Part shown: piece by piece, positions 1 to 8,474 of the stretch | How the letters are laid out: every line of letters begins with the position of its first letter | How positions within the stretch are numbered: position 1 is the stretch's first letter | DNA from: UBA8079 sp049601915 | Lineage (GTDB): Bacteria > Pseudomonadota > Alphaproteobacteria > UBA6615 | Assembly (NCBI GenBank): GCA_049601915.1 | Contig: JBMYRB010000002.1 | Coordinates: 310,001-374,000, forward strand | DNA: 64,000 nt | Reading direction: 5' to 3' | Position numbers and translations under genes: made by a program | Notes under the pieces: generated by a model | Databases searched by the model: none | What the model was told of the DNA's origin: nothing | What the model saw: the letters and a program-made list of their open reading frames with translations, nothing else

Positions 1-1134
1 TTGTTACCATCGGGCGTAGTGCGCCCGGGCAAGATCGGGGTCATCGGAAACGGCGTCGTCGTCGATCCGTGGGCGCTGCTCGTCGAGATCGACGAGATCG
101 TGAGAATGGGTGTCGAGGTGACCCCCGAGACGCTCAAGGTTGCAGACAATGCCAGCCTGATCCTGCCGTTGCACCCCTATCTCGATCAGGCGATCGAGGT
201 CGCGCGCGGCGCCAACAAGATTGGCACGACCGGTCGCGGTATCGGCCCGGCCTATGAAGACAAGGTCGGTCGCCGCGCCATTCGGGTTTGCGATCTGGCG
301 GATCGGGAAACCCTCGACGCGCGAGTCGATCATTTGCTGTTCCATCACAATGCCCTGCTGCGTGGGCTGGGAGCGGAAGAGGTCGACAAGGCCGAGTTGA
401 TGGCACGCATTGACGAGATCACCGACCGATTGTTGCCCTATGCCGCACCGGTCTGGGATTTCCTCGATGATGCGCGCAGAGCCGGAAAAAGAATTCTCTT
501 CGAGGGTGCCCAGGGTGCGATGCTTGATGTCGACCACGGCACCTACCCGTTCGTGACGTCTTCCAACACGGTAGCCGGGCAGGCCGCAGCCGGTTCGGGG
601 GTGGCGCCAAACACGATCGGATATGTGCTTGGTATCACCAAGGCCTATACCACGCGCGTCGGCGGTGGCCCTTTCCCCACGGAACAGGAGAACGAAGTCG
701 GTGAGATTCTGGGCGAGCGGGGGCATGAATTCGGCACCGTGACCGGCCGCCGCCGCCGTTGTGGCTGGTTCGATGCGGTGATGGTTCGTCAGGCGGTCCG
801 CGTCGGTGGAATCAACGGTATTGCCCTGACAAAGCTTGATGTCCTGGATGGCATCGAAGAACTCAAGGTTTGCGTGGGCTACACCATTGATGGTGTCGGG
901 GTGCCCAGGTTCCCGGCCGGTATTCGCGAACAGGCCAGCGTCACGCCGGTCTATGAAACGATGGAGGGCTGGCAGACCAGCACCCAGGGTGCGCGCAGCT
1001 GGGCCGATTTACCTGCCACGGCGATCAAATATGTGCGCCGAATCGAAGAACTTATCGATGCACCCGTTGCGCTTCTGTCGACCAGCCCGGAACGGCTCGA
1101 CACGATCCTAGTTCGGGATCCGTTTGCCGACTGA
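1..1134 (+). CDS. purA: Adenylosuccinate synthetase, 5' end cut off by window edge
   Basis: PurA joins IMP and aspartate using GTP, the first step from IMP to AMP, in the cytosol. The visible 377 residues cover most of the enzyme. The family motif LLPSGVVRPGK lies at the very edge, so roughly 50 N-terminal residues, including the GDEGKG loop, are upstream of the window and the leading TTG is an internal Leu codon, not a start. Further family motifs are GRGIGPAYEDK near visible residue 79, EGAQGAMLDVDHGTYPF near 168 and GTVTGRRRRCGWFDA near 246. The stop is TGA at 1132. No anomaly is seen. The order purA, small membrane protein, rpoH, rluD is of a kind familiar from alphaproteobacteria. Confidence 0.97.
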   Translation: MLPSGVVRPGKIGVIGNGVVVDPWALLVEIDEIVRMGVEVTPETLKVADNASLILPLHPYLDQAIEVARGANKIGTTGRGIGPAYEDKVGRRAIRVCDLADRETLDARVDHLLFHHNALLRGLGAEEVDKAELMARIDEITDRLLPYAAPVWDFLDDARRAGKRILFEGAQGAMLDVDHGTYPFVTSSNTVAGQAAAGSGVAPNTIGYVLGITKAYTTRVGGGPFPTEQENEVGEILGERGHEFGTVTGRRRRCGWFDAVMVRQAVRVGGINGIALTKLDVLDGIEELKVCVGYTIDGVGVPRFPAGIREQASVTPVYETMEGWQTSTQGARSWADLPATAIKYVRRIEELIDAPVALLSTSPERLDTILVRDPFAD

Positions 1135-1550
1135 TCGGCGTTAACCTTCCTTTACCTTCATCCTGCCTAAACTCCTGAATTCACGGCGAACTACGCCGTG
1201 GATCGCGCAACGTATGGGCGAACAGGATTAGTGACGCGACGGTAAGAGCGGAAGAACCGCATGCGCTGGAAGGGACAAGTACCCGGCCGCCGTCAGCCGA
1301 TTCGAAAAAAGGGTGGTCTTTGCCAGCCGGTACAAGAATCAGTCGGACGTCGTGCTGCCGCATCTGTCCTCTCCCACCGCGCGCGCTTATCTGACCCATG
1401 ATGCCGAAGTCCCGGACCGCGAACTCTAGGCATTGGTGCTCGACCATAAGGTGCCGGCACGGCTTACGGCCATTCTTGCGGCAAACGTTTCCAGTATCAT
1501 CGGTGTGCTCGTGATCGTGGCGCTGGTTTTCTCGAGGATCGGGCAGGGAT
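1135..1550. other. 416-bp intergenic stretch without a convincing gene
   Basis: No complete gene with start, ribosome site and stop could be supported. One plus-strand frame is open from 1235 to a TAG at 1427. Its later part (from 1277) reads like protein (KYPAAVSRFEKRVVF and following) but lacks ATG, GTG or TTG before the GTG inside that stretch. After the TAG the same frame reopens at a TTG (1433) and encodes a hydrophobic stretch, LTAILAANVSSIIGVLVIVALVF, before it runs out of phase under the next gene. This may be the residue of a decayed membrane-protein gene or chance. Confidence 0.5.
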
Positions 1551-2333
1551 ATGGCCTCGGCAAAGGACAAGACGAAGGCAGCTCCTGCGAAGCAGGTAGA
1601 GGCACCGCCCGCAAAGAAAGACGGTGGCGCTTATCTGTTCATGCTCATCGGCGTGATCTTCGTGGGCCTGATGCTCTTCGCCGCGCCGGCCCTGCTGGTA
1701 TTTGTCGTTGGCTGTGTCCCGGCGATAGTCGCCTTCATCATCGATCGCGAACCCGGCCGAAATGCGACTCTTGCCGTCGCTGCAGCGAACGTCGCCGGCG
1801 TGGCCCCCTTCATCGTCGAACTTCTGGTTGCGGCGCTGACGATGGCGCGCGCGCCGGCGATGTTGTCCGACGTGTTTGTGATCGCGGTGGTGCACGGCAC
1901 GGCGGGTATCGGCTGGCTTCTGGTCCTGGGAATACCCCAGGTCGCGGCCGTCTACATCGAGGTCACGAATGAAACAAAGATCAAGATGGTGCGGCGCGAA
2001 CAGCAGCGCCTTGTTGAAGCGGAATCAAGGCGCCATCCAAGAGTTGACCTCGATTATGTTGTGCTGGGCTATTGCGGCGCAGCGACCTGTTGCTCGATGG
2101 CCAGATTTTTCATCGCCTTCTGCAACTTCTCGAACGCCCGAACCTCAACCTGCCGAACCCGTTCGCGGCTGATATCATATTGCTGCGACAGGTCCTCAAG
2201 GGTAACGGGGTCCTCGCGCAAACGGCGCTCGTTCAGAATGTGGCGTTCACGCTCATCGAGGCCTTCCATAGCCTGGTTCAGGAGTTTGCGCCGGTTTTCC
2301 AGCTCATCCTGCTCTACGAGCTCGGATTCCTGA
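1551..2333 (+). CDS. Small membrane protein, 3' end uncertain
   Basis: The open frame starts at an ATG 2-4 nt after a purine-rich GGGCAGGG. It encodes an Ala/Lys-rich N-terminus followed by hydrophobic segments at about residues 27-57 (YLFMLIGVIFVGLMLF then the stretch up to AFII), 70-95 and 105-130, then a charged tail with REQQRLVEAE. That part, to about position 2040, looks like a real polytopic membrane protein of unknown function. Beyond 2040 the frame runs about 265 nt antisense through the 3' end of rpoH and becomes Arg/Ser/Cys-rich with no protein-like character. The native stop has probably been lost by a one-base shift: frame 2 has a TGA at 2045. I give the full open frame but trust only its first two thirds. 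Confidence 0.5.
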   Translation: MASAKDKTKAAPAKQVEAPPAKKDGGAYLFMLIGVIFVGLMLFAAPALLVFVVGCVPAIVAFIIDREPGRNATLAVAAANVAGVAPFIVELLVAALTMARAPAMLSDVFVIAVVHGTAGIGWLLVLGIPQVAAVYIEVTNETKIKMVRREQQRLVEAESRRHPRVDLDYVVLGYCGAATCCSMARFFIAFCNFSNARTSTCRTRSRLISYCCDRSSRVTGSSRKRRSFRMWRSRSSRPSIAWFRSLRRFSSSSCSTSSDS

Positions 2334-2962
2334 GACTCGGATTCATCGACCAGCCAGTCCATCCATTCACCGTCGCCATCCCCATCCTTGCGCAGCGGCG
2401 CATTGAGGGAGCCGTCGGGGCCGGCCAGGCGGCGGTTCATCATCACCACGTCCTTTTCGGCGACACTCAGTTCCTTGGCGATATGGGCCACCTGCTCGGG
2501 CGGCAGATCTCCTTCGTCGAAGGCCTTGAGCTGCCCCTTCATACGCCGGAGATTGAAGAAGAGCTTCTTCTGCGCGGCGGTGGTGCCCATTTTGACGAGG
2601 CTCCAAGAGTGCAGGATGTATTCCTGGATCGCGGCGCGTATCCACCACATCGCATAGGTCGACAGGCGGAAGCCCCGATCGGGGTCGAACTTCTTGACGG
2701 CCTGCATGAGCCCGACATTGCCTTCGGAGATCAGTTCGGCGACGGGCAGACCGTAGCCGCGATAGCCCATCGCGATCTTGGCGACCAGGCGCAGATGGCT
2801 GGTCACCATCAGGTGGGCGGCGTCTACGTCTTCGTGCTCGACCCAGCGCTTGGCGGCCATGAATTCCTGCTCGGGCTCAAGCATGGGGAATTTACGGATT
2901 TCCTGCAGGTAGCGCGACAGGTTGCCGTCGGGGGTAAGTGAAGGAAGAGACGGTGATGCCAT
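2069..2962 (-). CDS. rpoH: RNA polymerase heat-shock sigma factor RpoH (sigma-32)
   Basis: RpoH directs RNA polymerase to heat-shock promoters. From ATG 2962 it has 297 residues, normal for the family. Region 1.2/2 is seen in NLSRYLQEIRKFPMLEPEQE, HLRLVAKIAMGYRGYG and the 2.3-2.4 stretch STYAMWWIRAAIQEYILHSW. The RpoH-box area is QKKLFFNLRRMK, and region 4.2 is LEDLSQQYDISRERVRQVE near the C-terminus. An ATG six codons upstream (2980) is possible, but it sits where GGGAG forms a ribosome site 8 nt before 2962, and MASPSLPSLTPDGNLSRYL matches the usual RpoH N-terminus, so 2962 is preferred. rluD lies upstream on the same strand, about 100 bp away. Confidence 0.96.
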   Translation of the reverse strand: MASPSLPSLTPDGNLSRYLQEIRKFPMLEPEQEFMAAKRWVEHEDVDAAHLMVTSHLRLVAKIAMGYRGYGLPVAELISEGNVGLMQAVKKFDPDRGFRLSTYAMWWIRAAIQEYILHSWSLVKMGTTAAQKKLFFNLRRMKGQLKAFDEGDLPPEQVAHIAKELSVAEKDVVMMNRRLAGPDGSLNAPLRKDGDGDGEWMDWLVDESESQESELVEQDELENRRKLLNQAMEGLDERERHILNERRLREDPVTLEDLSQQYDISRERVRQVEVRAFEKLQKAMKNLAIEQQVAAPQ

Positions 2963-3061
2963 GTTTGGTTCTCCCGCCATCCGCGGACGCGAATGGTTAG
3001 TGCTTCACAAGGCTTCAGCCTGTCACAGGAATATGGTGATTTCGTGCCGGACTACAATATC

Positions 3062-4162
3062 TTAGGGAGATTCTAATGTTTTCTTAAGATTTGTCATATC
3101 ATCTGGCAATTCTGTATTGAAATCAATATGTTGACCCGTTCTGGGGTGCACGAATTCCAGCAGGCGTGCATGCAGGGCTTGGCGCGAAAAGGCGCCGATC
3201 CGGCGCCTTATGTCCGGGTCGAGGGTGGATACCGCATCGCGCCGACCCGTCGCCCGGCCGTACAGAGGGTCGCCGATGAGCGGGTTTCCCCGATGGCTCA
3301 GATGCACCCGGATCTGATGGGTGCGGCCGGTCGCCAGCCGGCATTCGACCAGGGACGCCAGCCCGCCGCCATAGACCGCGAGGGTCTTGTAGCGGGTGAG
3401 CGCGTGTTTGCCGCCGGTCTCGCGGACGGCCATCTTCTTGCGATTCTTCGGGTGGCGCCCGATGGCGCCCTCGATCTCCCCCGCCGCCGGCGTCATCAGG
3501 CCCCAGACGATCGCGTGATAGGCCCGGTCCACGCTGCGTGCGGAAAACTGTTCGACCAAGTTTGCATGGGCGGTCGCCGTCTTGGCCGCCACCATTACGC
3601 CGCTGGTATCCTTGTCCAGCCGGTGCACGATGCCCGGCCGTCGCACACCGCCGATCCCCGCGAGGCTCTCGCCGCAATGGGCGATAAGCGCATTAACCAG
3701 CGTGCCGTCGGGATTGCCCGGCGCGGGGTGCACGACCATGCCGGCGGGCTTGTCGAGCACGATCAGATCGTCATCCTCGAACAGGATGTCGAGGGGGATG
3801 TCCTGCCCGACCGGGATCGCGTCGACCGGCGCGGGGATCGTGACCTCGAACGCATCCCCGGAATTTACCTTGGCCGAAGGCGATCGGACGATCTCGCCGC
3901 GCTCTGACTTTTCGAGGCGGCGCACCTGGCCGCCCTCGATCAGGGCCTTCAGGCGCGAGCGCGACAGGTCTTCGAGCGCGGCCGCCAGCAACCGGTCGAG
4001 CCGCGTGCCTGCCTGATCGGCCGCGACGCTAACCTGCAGGGTGGTTTCGCCCACCACGCTGTCGTCCGACAGGACGTCGTCCAACAGGGAATCATCTTTC
4101 AGGGTGTCGTTGTCTTTTTGCGTCACGGCCCTAGACTGCGCTTCGAAGTTCGGAGGGTCCAT
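3062..4162 (-). CDS. rluD: 23S rRNA pseudouridine synthase, RluD family
   Basis: The protein is 366 residues: an acidic low-complexity N-terminus (to about 40), an S4 RNA-binding domain (about 43-105, with AGTRLDRLLAAAL) and a RluA/RluD catalytic domain. The catalytic Asp lies in HRLDKDTSG, and RATGRTHQIRVHL-type and NPLIGDPLYG motifs follow. Family members convert uridines 1911/1915/1917 of 23S rRNA helix 69 to pseudouridine. The start ATG overlaps the divergent TTG start of the next gene. A GTG at 4126 (MTQKDNDT) would leave a more normal intergenic space and cannot be excluded. The last 30 codons lie in unusually AT-rich DNA (3062-3130). Confidence 0.93.
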   Translation of the reverse strand: MDPPNFEAQSRAVTQKDNDTLKDDSLLDDVLSDDSVVGETTLQVSVAADQAGTRLDRLLAAALEDLSRSRLKALIEGGQVRRLEKSERGEIVRSPSAKVNSGDAFEVTIPAPVDAIPVGQDIPLDILFEDDDLIVLDKPAGMVVHPAPGNPDGTLVNALIAHCGESLAGIGGVRRPGIVHRLDKDTSGVMVAAKTATAHANLVEQFSARSVDRAYHAIVWGLMTPAAGEIEGAIGRHPKNRKKMAVRETGGKHALTRYKTLAVYGGGLASLVECRLATGRTHQIRVHLSHRGNPLIGDPLYGRATGRRDAVSTLDPDIRRRIGAFSRQALHARLLEFVHPRTGQHIDFNTELPDDMTNLKKTLESP

Positions 4163-4476
4163 TGGCCATACATGTTTTACGCACGATCGTCATCGTCCTG
4201 GGTGTCCTCATCCTAGTCGTTTTTGGCGCCATCATCTGGACCGCCTTCGATGATGACGGCGATACCGGGCCTGATTCCGGCGGGGAGACCGGCGCGGCGA
4301 CGCCCGACCGGCTGACGCTCGGCCTGCCGTCGCCGGCCTGCGTGATCGAGCAGGCGAGCACCAATGCCGGCCGCCTGACCATCATCACCGGCGGGCCCGC
4401 GAACCTGCCCGAATGTCGACGGGTATTCGTGATCCAGATGTCCAGTGGCCGGATCCAGGCCGAAATCCGGCCATGA
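4162..4476 (+). CDS. Small single-span membrane protein of unknown function
   Basis: The 104-residue protein has one N-terminal transmembrane segment (HVLRTIVIVLGVLILVVFG) followed by an acidic Asp/Gly/Glu linker and a soluble C-terminal part with two Cys (PACVIE and PECRR) about 30 residues apart, which could form a disulfide outside the membrane. There is no family I recognise. The TTG start at 4162 is preceded by GGAGGG with a short 4-nt spacer. The stop overlaps the next start as ATGA (4473-4476), so it is translationally coupled to the threonine aldolase gene. Confidence 0.65.
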   Translation: MAIHVLRTIVIVLGVLILVVFGAIIWTAFDDDGDTGPDSGGETGAATPDRLTLGLPSPACVIEQASTNAGRLTIITGGPANLPECRRVFVIQMSSGRIQAEIRP

Positions 4477-5531
4477 GCGAACCGAATTCCCCGGCCAATT
4501 TTGCCAGCGACAATGTAGCCGGCGCGCTGCCCGAGGTGATCACGGCGGTGACAGAGGCGGCCGCCGTTGGCGCGATGCCCTATGGCAACGATCTTTGGAC
4601 CGAGCGGGTCGAGCAACGCCTGAAAGACCTCTTCGAGTGTGATCTCTGGGCCTTCTCGGTAGCGACGGGGACGGCGGCGAACGCGCTGGCCCTGTCGGCC
4701 CTGTGCCCGCCCTTCGGCACAGTGTTCTGCCACCCCGGCAGCCACGCCAACACCGACGAATGCGGCGCGCCCGAGTTTTACACCGGCGGCGCGAAGCTGA
4801 CCCTGGTTGACGGCCCGGACGGCAAGATCGACCCGGCGGCGCTCGCCGCCGCCATCGAGACGGCTCGGCCCCGCGGGGTGCACAACATGCCGCCGGCGGC
4901 CGTCACCATCACCCAGGAGAGCGAGGCCGGCACCGTCTATTCGGCGGGGCAGGTCGAGGCCATCGCCGAGATTTCCGGGCACCATGGTCTCGCCCTGCAC
5001 ATGGATGGTGCGCGCTTCGCCAACGCGCTGGTGGCGCTGAACTGCAGCCCGGCGGACGCGACCTGGCGTCGCGGCGTCGACGTGCTGTGCTTCGGGGCGA
5101 CCAAGGGTGGCGCCATGGCGGCCGAGGCCGTGATCTTCTTCCGCGAAGCCCATGCCGCGGCCTTCGGCGAACGGCGCAAGCGGGGCGGGCACCTGGTCTC
5201 GAAGATGCGGTTCGTCTCGTCCCAGCTCGTCGGCTACCTGACTGACGACGCTTGGCTGCGGGCCGCGCGCACGGCCAATGCAGGCGCGGCCAAACTCGCT
5301 GATGGCATATCGAGGATCGACGGCGCGGAACTGGTGCGTGTGCCGGAGGCCAACATCGTCTTCGCCAAGCTGCCATTGCCGACATTGGACAAGCTGGAAG
5401 CGGATGGCTTCGGCTTCTACCGGGTCGGGAGCGACGGCACGATTCGCCTTGTGGTGCCGTGGAGTGTAACGGACACCGATGTCGACGGTTTAATCGACGC
5501 GGTGCGCAGTCATATCGGTGTGGCGGCCTGA
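4473..5531 (+). CDS. ltaE: Low-specificity L-threonine aldolase
   Basis: This PLP enzyme of fold type I cleaves L-threonine and allo-threonine to glycine and acetaldehyde in the cytosol. It has 352 residues, typical length. MPYGNDLWT near residue 35, the cofactor Asp in LHMDGARFANA (Asp178) and the Schiff-base Lys in FGATKGGA (Lys211) are visible. The start is fixed by the ATGA overlap with the upstream membrane-protein gene; a longer in-frame extension from 4413 runs antiphase through that gene and is rejected. The sequence looks intact. Confidence 0.93.
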   Translation: MSEPNSPANFASDNVAGALPEVITAVTEAAAVGAMPYGNDLWTERVEQRLKDLFECDLWAFSVATGTAANALALSALCPPFGTVFCHPGSHANTDECGAPEFYTGGAKLTLVDGPDGKIDPAALAAAIETARPRGVHNMPPAAVTITQESEAGTVYSAGQVEAIAEISGHHGLALHMDGARFANALVALNCSPADATWRRGVDVLCFGATKGGAMAAEAVIFFREAHAAAFGERRKRGGHLVSKMRFVSSQLVGYLTDDAWLRAARTANAGAAKLADGISRIDGAELVRVPEANIVFAKLPLPTLDKLEADGFGFYRVGSDGTIRLVVPWSVTDTDVDGLIDAVRSHIGVAA

Positions 5532-5535
5532 GTGT

Positions 5536-5619
5536 TCACGAGGCCGCTGGCACCAACATCGGCTTGAAATGACGGGCCGCTTCGGTTATTTCGTCGATCC
5601 AGTTTTGAAATGCCACGAT
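5536..5619 (-). pseudogene. Possible C-terminal remnant of a LysR-type regulator
   Basis: On the minus strand the bases next to tRNA-Glu read as VAFQNWIDEITEAARHF and a few more residues, then TGA at 5536-5538. The FxxWI.E pattern resembles the last helix of LysR-family regulators. Nothing upstream of it survives because the tRNA gene begins there. It could mark an old insertion or rearrangement at the tRNA, or be chance, since only about 26 residues are involved. Confidence 0.2.
5563..5590 (+). promoter_or_regulatory. Candidate promoter of tRNA-Glu
   Basis: CTTGAA (5563-5568) and GTTATT (5585-5590) are separated by 16 nt and end about 30 nt before the mature tRNA. They are near, but not perfect, matches to -35 and -10 hexamers. 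Confidence 0.25.
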
Positions 5620-5695
5620 GTCCCGTTCGTCTAGTGGCCTAGGACGCTGGCCTCTCACGCCGGAAACAGGGGTTCGACTCCCCTACGGGATACCA
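5620..5695 (+). tRNA. tRNA-Glu (anticodon CUC), CCA encoded
   Basis: A full cloverleaf folds. The acceptor stem is GTCCCGT/ACGGGAT with one G-U at the first pair. The D arm is GTCTAGTGGCCTAGGAC. The anticodon stem is CTGGC/GCCGG around the loop CTCTCAC with anticodon CTC. The T arm is AGGGG-TTCGACT-CCCCT, followed by discriminator A and a genomically encoded CCA (5693-5695). The anticodon reads the Glu codon GAG. Confidence 0.95.
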
Positions 5696-5710
5696 ACTTT
5701 TTCAATATGT

Positions 5711-5735
5711 TAGCCGCCGTCAGGCGGCTATTTTT
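5711..5735 (+). terminator. Rho-independent terminator after tRNA-Glu
   Basis: A perfect 8-bp stem, TAGCCGCC/GGCGGCTA, with the 4-nt loop GTCA is followed by five T residues. It lies 16 nt after the tRNA. Confidence 0.92.
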
Positions 5736-5833
5736 ATGCCGGTCGGGAAATTTCCTGTACCGGGTGGGTGAAAACCTTCCGAGCCGGGTTAAAATGTCCG
5801 AGCAACGCACGGGAGGGATCATGAAACACATGA

Positions 5834-6187
5834 CCGCCACTTGCCGAGCAAGGGCACGCTGACGCCCAACTGAGTTTGGGTGAGATGTACCGCTAGGGGA
5901 ATGGTGTTCGACAGGATTACAAGACGGCGGCGTGGTGGTTAAGGCTTTCCGCTGAACAGGGGAACACGACTGCCCAAGTCAAACTGGGCGACATGTACTC
6001 GAGCGGAAACGGTGTCCCGCTCGACAACATGTATGCCTATATGTGGTGGAATAACGCCGCGTCGTCATTCGACCGGGCCGCAATCACAAACAGAGACCGG
6101 GTTGCGGGAAAACTCTCCAAGGTCCAGCTCGAATGGACTCAGGAAATGGCCCGCGAGTGCGCCCGCAAGGCCTACAAGGGCTGTTGA
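5834..6187 (+). pseudogene. Decayed Sel1-repeat (SLR/TPR-like) protein gene
   Basis: One frame reads continuously as Sel1-type repeats: PLAEQGHADAQLSLGEMYR, then AWWLRLSAEQGNTTAQVKLG, then DMYSSGNGVPLDNMYAYMWW and a Cys-containing tail ending at the TGA (6185). The frame is interrupted by a TAG at 5894-5896, exactly in the loop between MYR and GNGV, and is closed upstream by TGA at 5831. An ATG at 5821 in another frame (MKHMTAT) may be the old start, now shifted. Sel1 proteins are helical scaffolds, often periplasmic or envelope-associated. The surviving open part from ATG 5993 is only 64 residues. The gene is judged non-functional. Confidence 0.75.
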
Positions 6188-6191
6188 TCGC

Positions 6192-7451
6192 CTAACGCAC
6201 GGCCGCGACGATCTCGCCGAACTCCTCGTCGCTGATCTGGCGGCGAACGGACTTGATCTTTTCACGCAGGCGCTCGATGACGGTGTTCTCGTGGCCCTCG
6301 GGGATGGTAAGGCCGAGCTCGTCGGCCTTGGCGCGCACCGCCCAGGGACCTGAATAGTGGCCGAGCAGATTATGCTGGGTATTCCCGAAAACCTCCGGCT
6401 TCATGCACAGATAGGACCAGAAGCCTTCCTCGGTCGGCGGCACGCAATAATGCACCTCGACCAGGTGAGAGAAGGCGGTTTTACCCACGAAGGGCATGGT
6501 GTCGGGCATGGGCCAGGGCATGGTCTCCGCGACAAGCTCCGAAAGCTCGGTCATCTTTTCGAGTTTGATCCCGCAGTCGAGGCCGTAATAGATCTGAATC
6601 ACCGAGGCGACCTCTGCGAAACAGGCGATATGGGCACGCTCACCCAGCCCGTTCACGCAGGCATCGATGATATCCGCGCCACCCTCGAGCCCCGCATATA
6701 GGGCCGCCGCGGCCATACCGACATCGTTGTGGGTGTGCAAGGCGATTTCCGTGCCCGGCAGGCGCCGCTTCATCTCCCGCACCACATATGTGTAGACCCG
6801 GTAGATCGCCATTCCGTTGATGTCGTCGAGGCGAATCATATCGGCGCCGGCGTCGACCAGTTTGCCGCAGACCTCTGCCAGCCGGTCGATGGGGATGCGC
6901 GTGCAGTCCTGGATCAGACAGCCGACTTTTCGGTCGGGGCCGGCCGTGGCGCGGGCGTAGGCGACCGAACCCATCGCGCGGTCAATCGCTTCCTCGATGG
7001 TGATACGCGCGCCGGCCATGGATTCGAACAGGCACATCTGGTGTTCGGAGAAGGAGAAACACAGCGACGCATAGTCGGCACCATGATCGTAGTTCAGGTC
7101 GACTTCGGGTTTGGCCAGCTCCGGGTTGAGGACAGCAGTTGGATGCACCAGTGCGTCGATCAGCATGTGGGGGTGGCGCTTCTTGACCTCGGCCATCTCC
7201 TGGGGGTCATCGTGGTGCATCTGGAGCATCGACACCCCCGCCTCGGCCAGCTTGTCGGCGATGCGCAGGACCTGATCCCGGTTGAGGGAGACCCCGGGCA
7301 GCTGCCGACCCTCGCGCAGGGTGATGTCGCAGAGCTGCACCTTGTCGGGCAGGGTCATCTCGGCGCGGATCTCTTCGGCGAAACAATGTTGCGAGATGCG
7401 CCACTGGTCGGTGGTGGCTTCGAGCTTGTCGTTGACAGGATAGCCGGGCAT
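6192..7451 (-). CDS. DRE-TIM metallolyase family protein (HMG-CoA lyase / acyl-transferase-like)
   Basis: The 419-residue TIM-barrel enzyme carries the family signature CDITLREG (metal Asp42, catalytic Arg46), HTHNDVG near residue 243 (metal His pair) and a loop with VNGLGERAH near 268. These are shared by HMG-CoA lyases, isopropylmalate, homocitrate and citramalate synthases and pyruvate carboxyltransferases. The substrate cannot be assigned: the N-terminal 30 residues (with QWRISQHCFAEE) are not typical of LeuA, and the C-terminal LeuA allosteric domain is absent. It stands alone between a pseudogene and a divergent epimerase gene. Cys274 (AHIACFAE) lies beside the active-site loop. Confidence 0.8.
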   Translation of the reverse strand: MPGYPVNDKLEATTDQWRISQHCFAEEIRAEMTLPDKVQLCDITLREGRQLPGVSLNRDQVLRIADKLAEAGVSMLQMHHDDPQEMAEVKKRHPHMLIDALVHPTAVLNPELAKPEVDLNYDHGADYASLCFSFSEHQMCLFESMAGARITIEEAIDRAMGSVAYARATAGPDRKVGCLIQDCTRIPIDRLAEVCGKLVDAGADMIRLDDINGMAIYRVYTYVVREMKRRLPGTEIALHTHNDVGMAAAALYAGLEGGADIIDACVNGLGERAHIACFAEVASVIQIYYGLDCGIKLEKMTELSELVAETMPWPMPDTMPFVGKTAFSHLVEVHYCVPPTEEGFWSYLCMKPEVFGNTQHNLLGHYSGPWAVRAKADELGLTIPEGHENTVIERLREKIKSVRRQISDEEFGEIVAAVR

Positions 7452-7556
7452 GGCGTCCTCCCCCTTTGTGATATCGTTGGGAAGAGTTTAGCGGACGTTT
7501 GACCGTGCGGAATGCCATAATCTCGGCCGGCAACAAGAGACTATCAGGGGTAATCC

Positions 7557-8465
7557 ATGGACATATTCGTGACCGGCGCGACCGGGTATATCGGCGGCAC
7601 CGTCTCGGCGAGGCTGATGGGGGCCGGTCACCGTGTACACGGCCTCGCCCGCAATACCGAACGCGCGGAACGGCTGGAAGAACATGGCATCACGCCGGTA
7701 CTGGGCACACTCGACGATTTCGATATCCTCGCGGCGGCGGCCCAGTCGGCCGACGCGGTCGTCAATGCCGCCAACGCCGATCACCCCTTCGCGGCCCGCG
7801 CGCTGGCCGAGGCCCTGGCAGGCAGCGGCAAGAAGCTTCTGCACACCAGCGGTACCAGTATCGTTGCCGACAATGCACACGGGCAACCGAGCGGCACCGT
7901 TTACCGGGAGGATACGCCGCTCGAGCCGTTGCCCGAAAAGGCGTCACGGGTCGCCACCGACCGGATGGTCGTCGCCGCAACCGAAAAGGACGTGCATTCG
8001 GTCGTGATGTGCCCGTGCCTGATCTATGGACGCGGCCTCGGCGTGCGCCCGGACAGTATCCAGGTTCCGATGTTTATCGACATGGCAAAGGTGTCCGGCG
8101 TGCCGCGCCATCCCGGCCCGGGGCTGAACATCTGGTCGAATGTCCATATCGAGGATTGTGCGGATGCCTATATCGCCGCCCTGGAGCTCGCGCCGGCGGG
8201 ATCATATTTTTATATTGAGTCCGGCGAGGCTTCCATGCTGGACCTCAACCATTCGATTGGCCGTCTGCTGGGGTTGGGAGAGCGGACTGAAACCATGACC
8301 TTACCGGAGGCGGTGCGCGCCTGGGGTGCACCGATGGCTTACGGCATGGGCTCGAATGTGCGTGTAAATGCCTATCACGCGCGTGATGTGTTGGGCTGGT
8401 CGCCGGCGCAGCCCTCGCTGGAAGACGACATCGAAAACGGTTCTTACGCAGATTACGTCGGTTAG
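7557..8465 (+). CDS. NAD-dependent epimerase/dehydratase-family protein
   Basis: This is an extended short-chain dehydrogenase of 302 residues with the nucleotide-binding motif TGATGYIG at residues 6-13, followed by AGHRVHGLARN. Later there is a family-like NVHIEDCADAYIAAL (about 198-212), where extended SDRs place substrate-side residues. I could not find a clear YxxxK catalytic pair; the region that should hold it reads EKASRVATDR, so activity may be atypical (NmrA-like or binding only). The ATG follows CAGGGGTAAT. The gene is divergent from the DRE-TIM gene and convergent with the MFS gene. Confidence 0.8.
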   Translation: MDIFVTGATGYIGGTVSARLMGAGHRVHGLARNTERAERLEEHGITPVLGTLDDFDILAAAAQSADAVVNAANADHPFAARALAEALAGSGKKLLHTSGTSIVADNAHGQPSGTVYREDTPLEPLPEKASRVATDRMVVAATEKDVHSVVMCPCLIYGRGLGVRPDSIQVPMFIDMAKVSGVPRHPGPGLNIWSNVHIEDCADAYIAALELAPAGSYFYIESGEASMLDLNHSIGRLLGLGERTETMTLPEAVRAWGAPMAYGMGSNVRVNAYHARDVLGWSPAQPSLEDDIENGSYADYVG

Positions 8466-8474
8466 GAAATCGAA

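Noticed and set aside
2072..2941. 289-codon plus-strand frame across rpoH
   Set aside because: Antisense to the well-supported sigma factor.
4131..5192. 353-codon minus-strand frame over the threonine aldolase gene
   Set aside because: Composition (His/Arg/Gly) and lack of motifs mark it as a shadow of ltaE.
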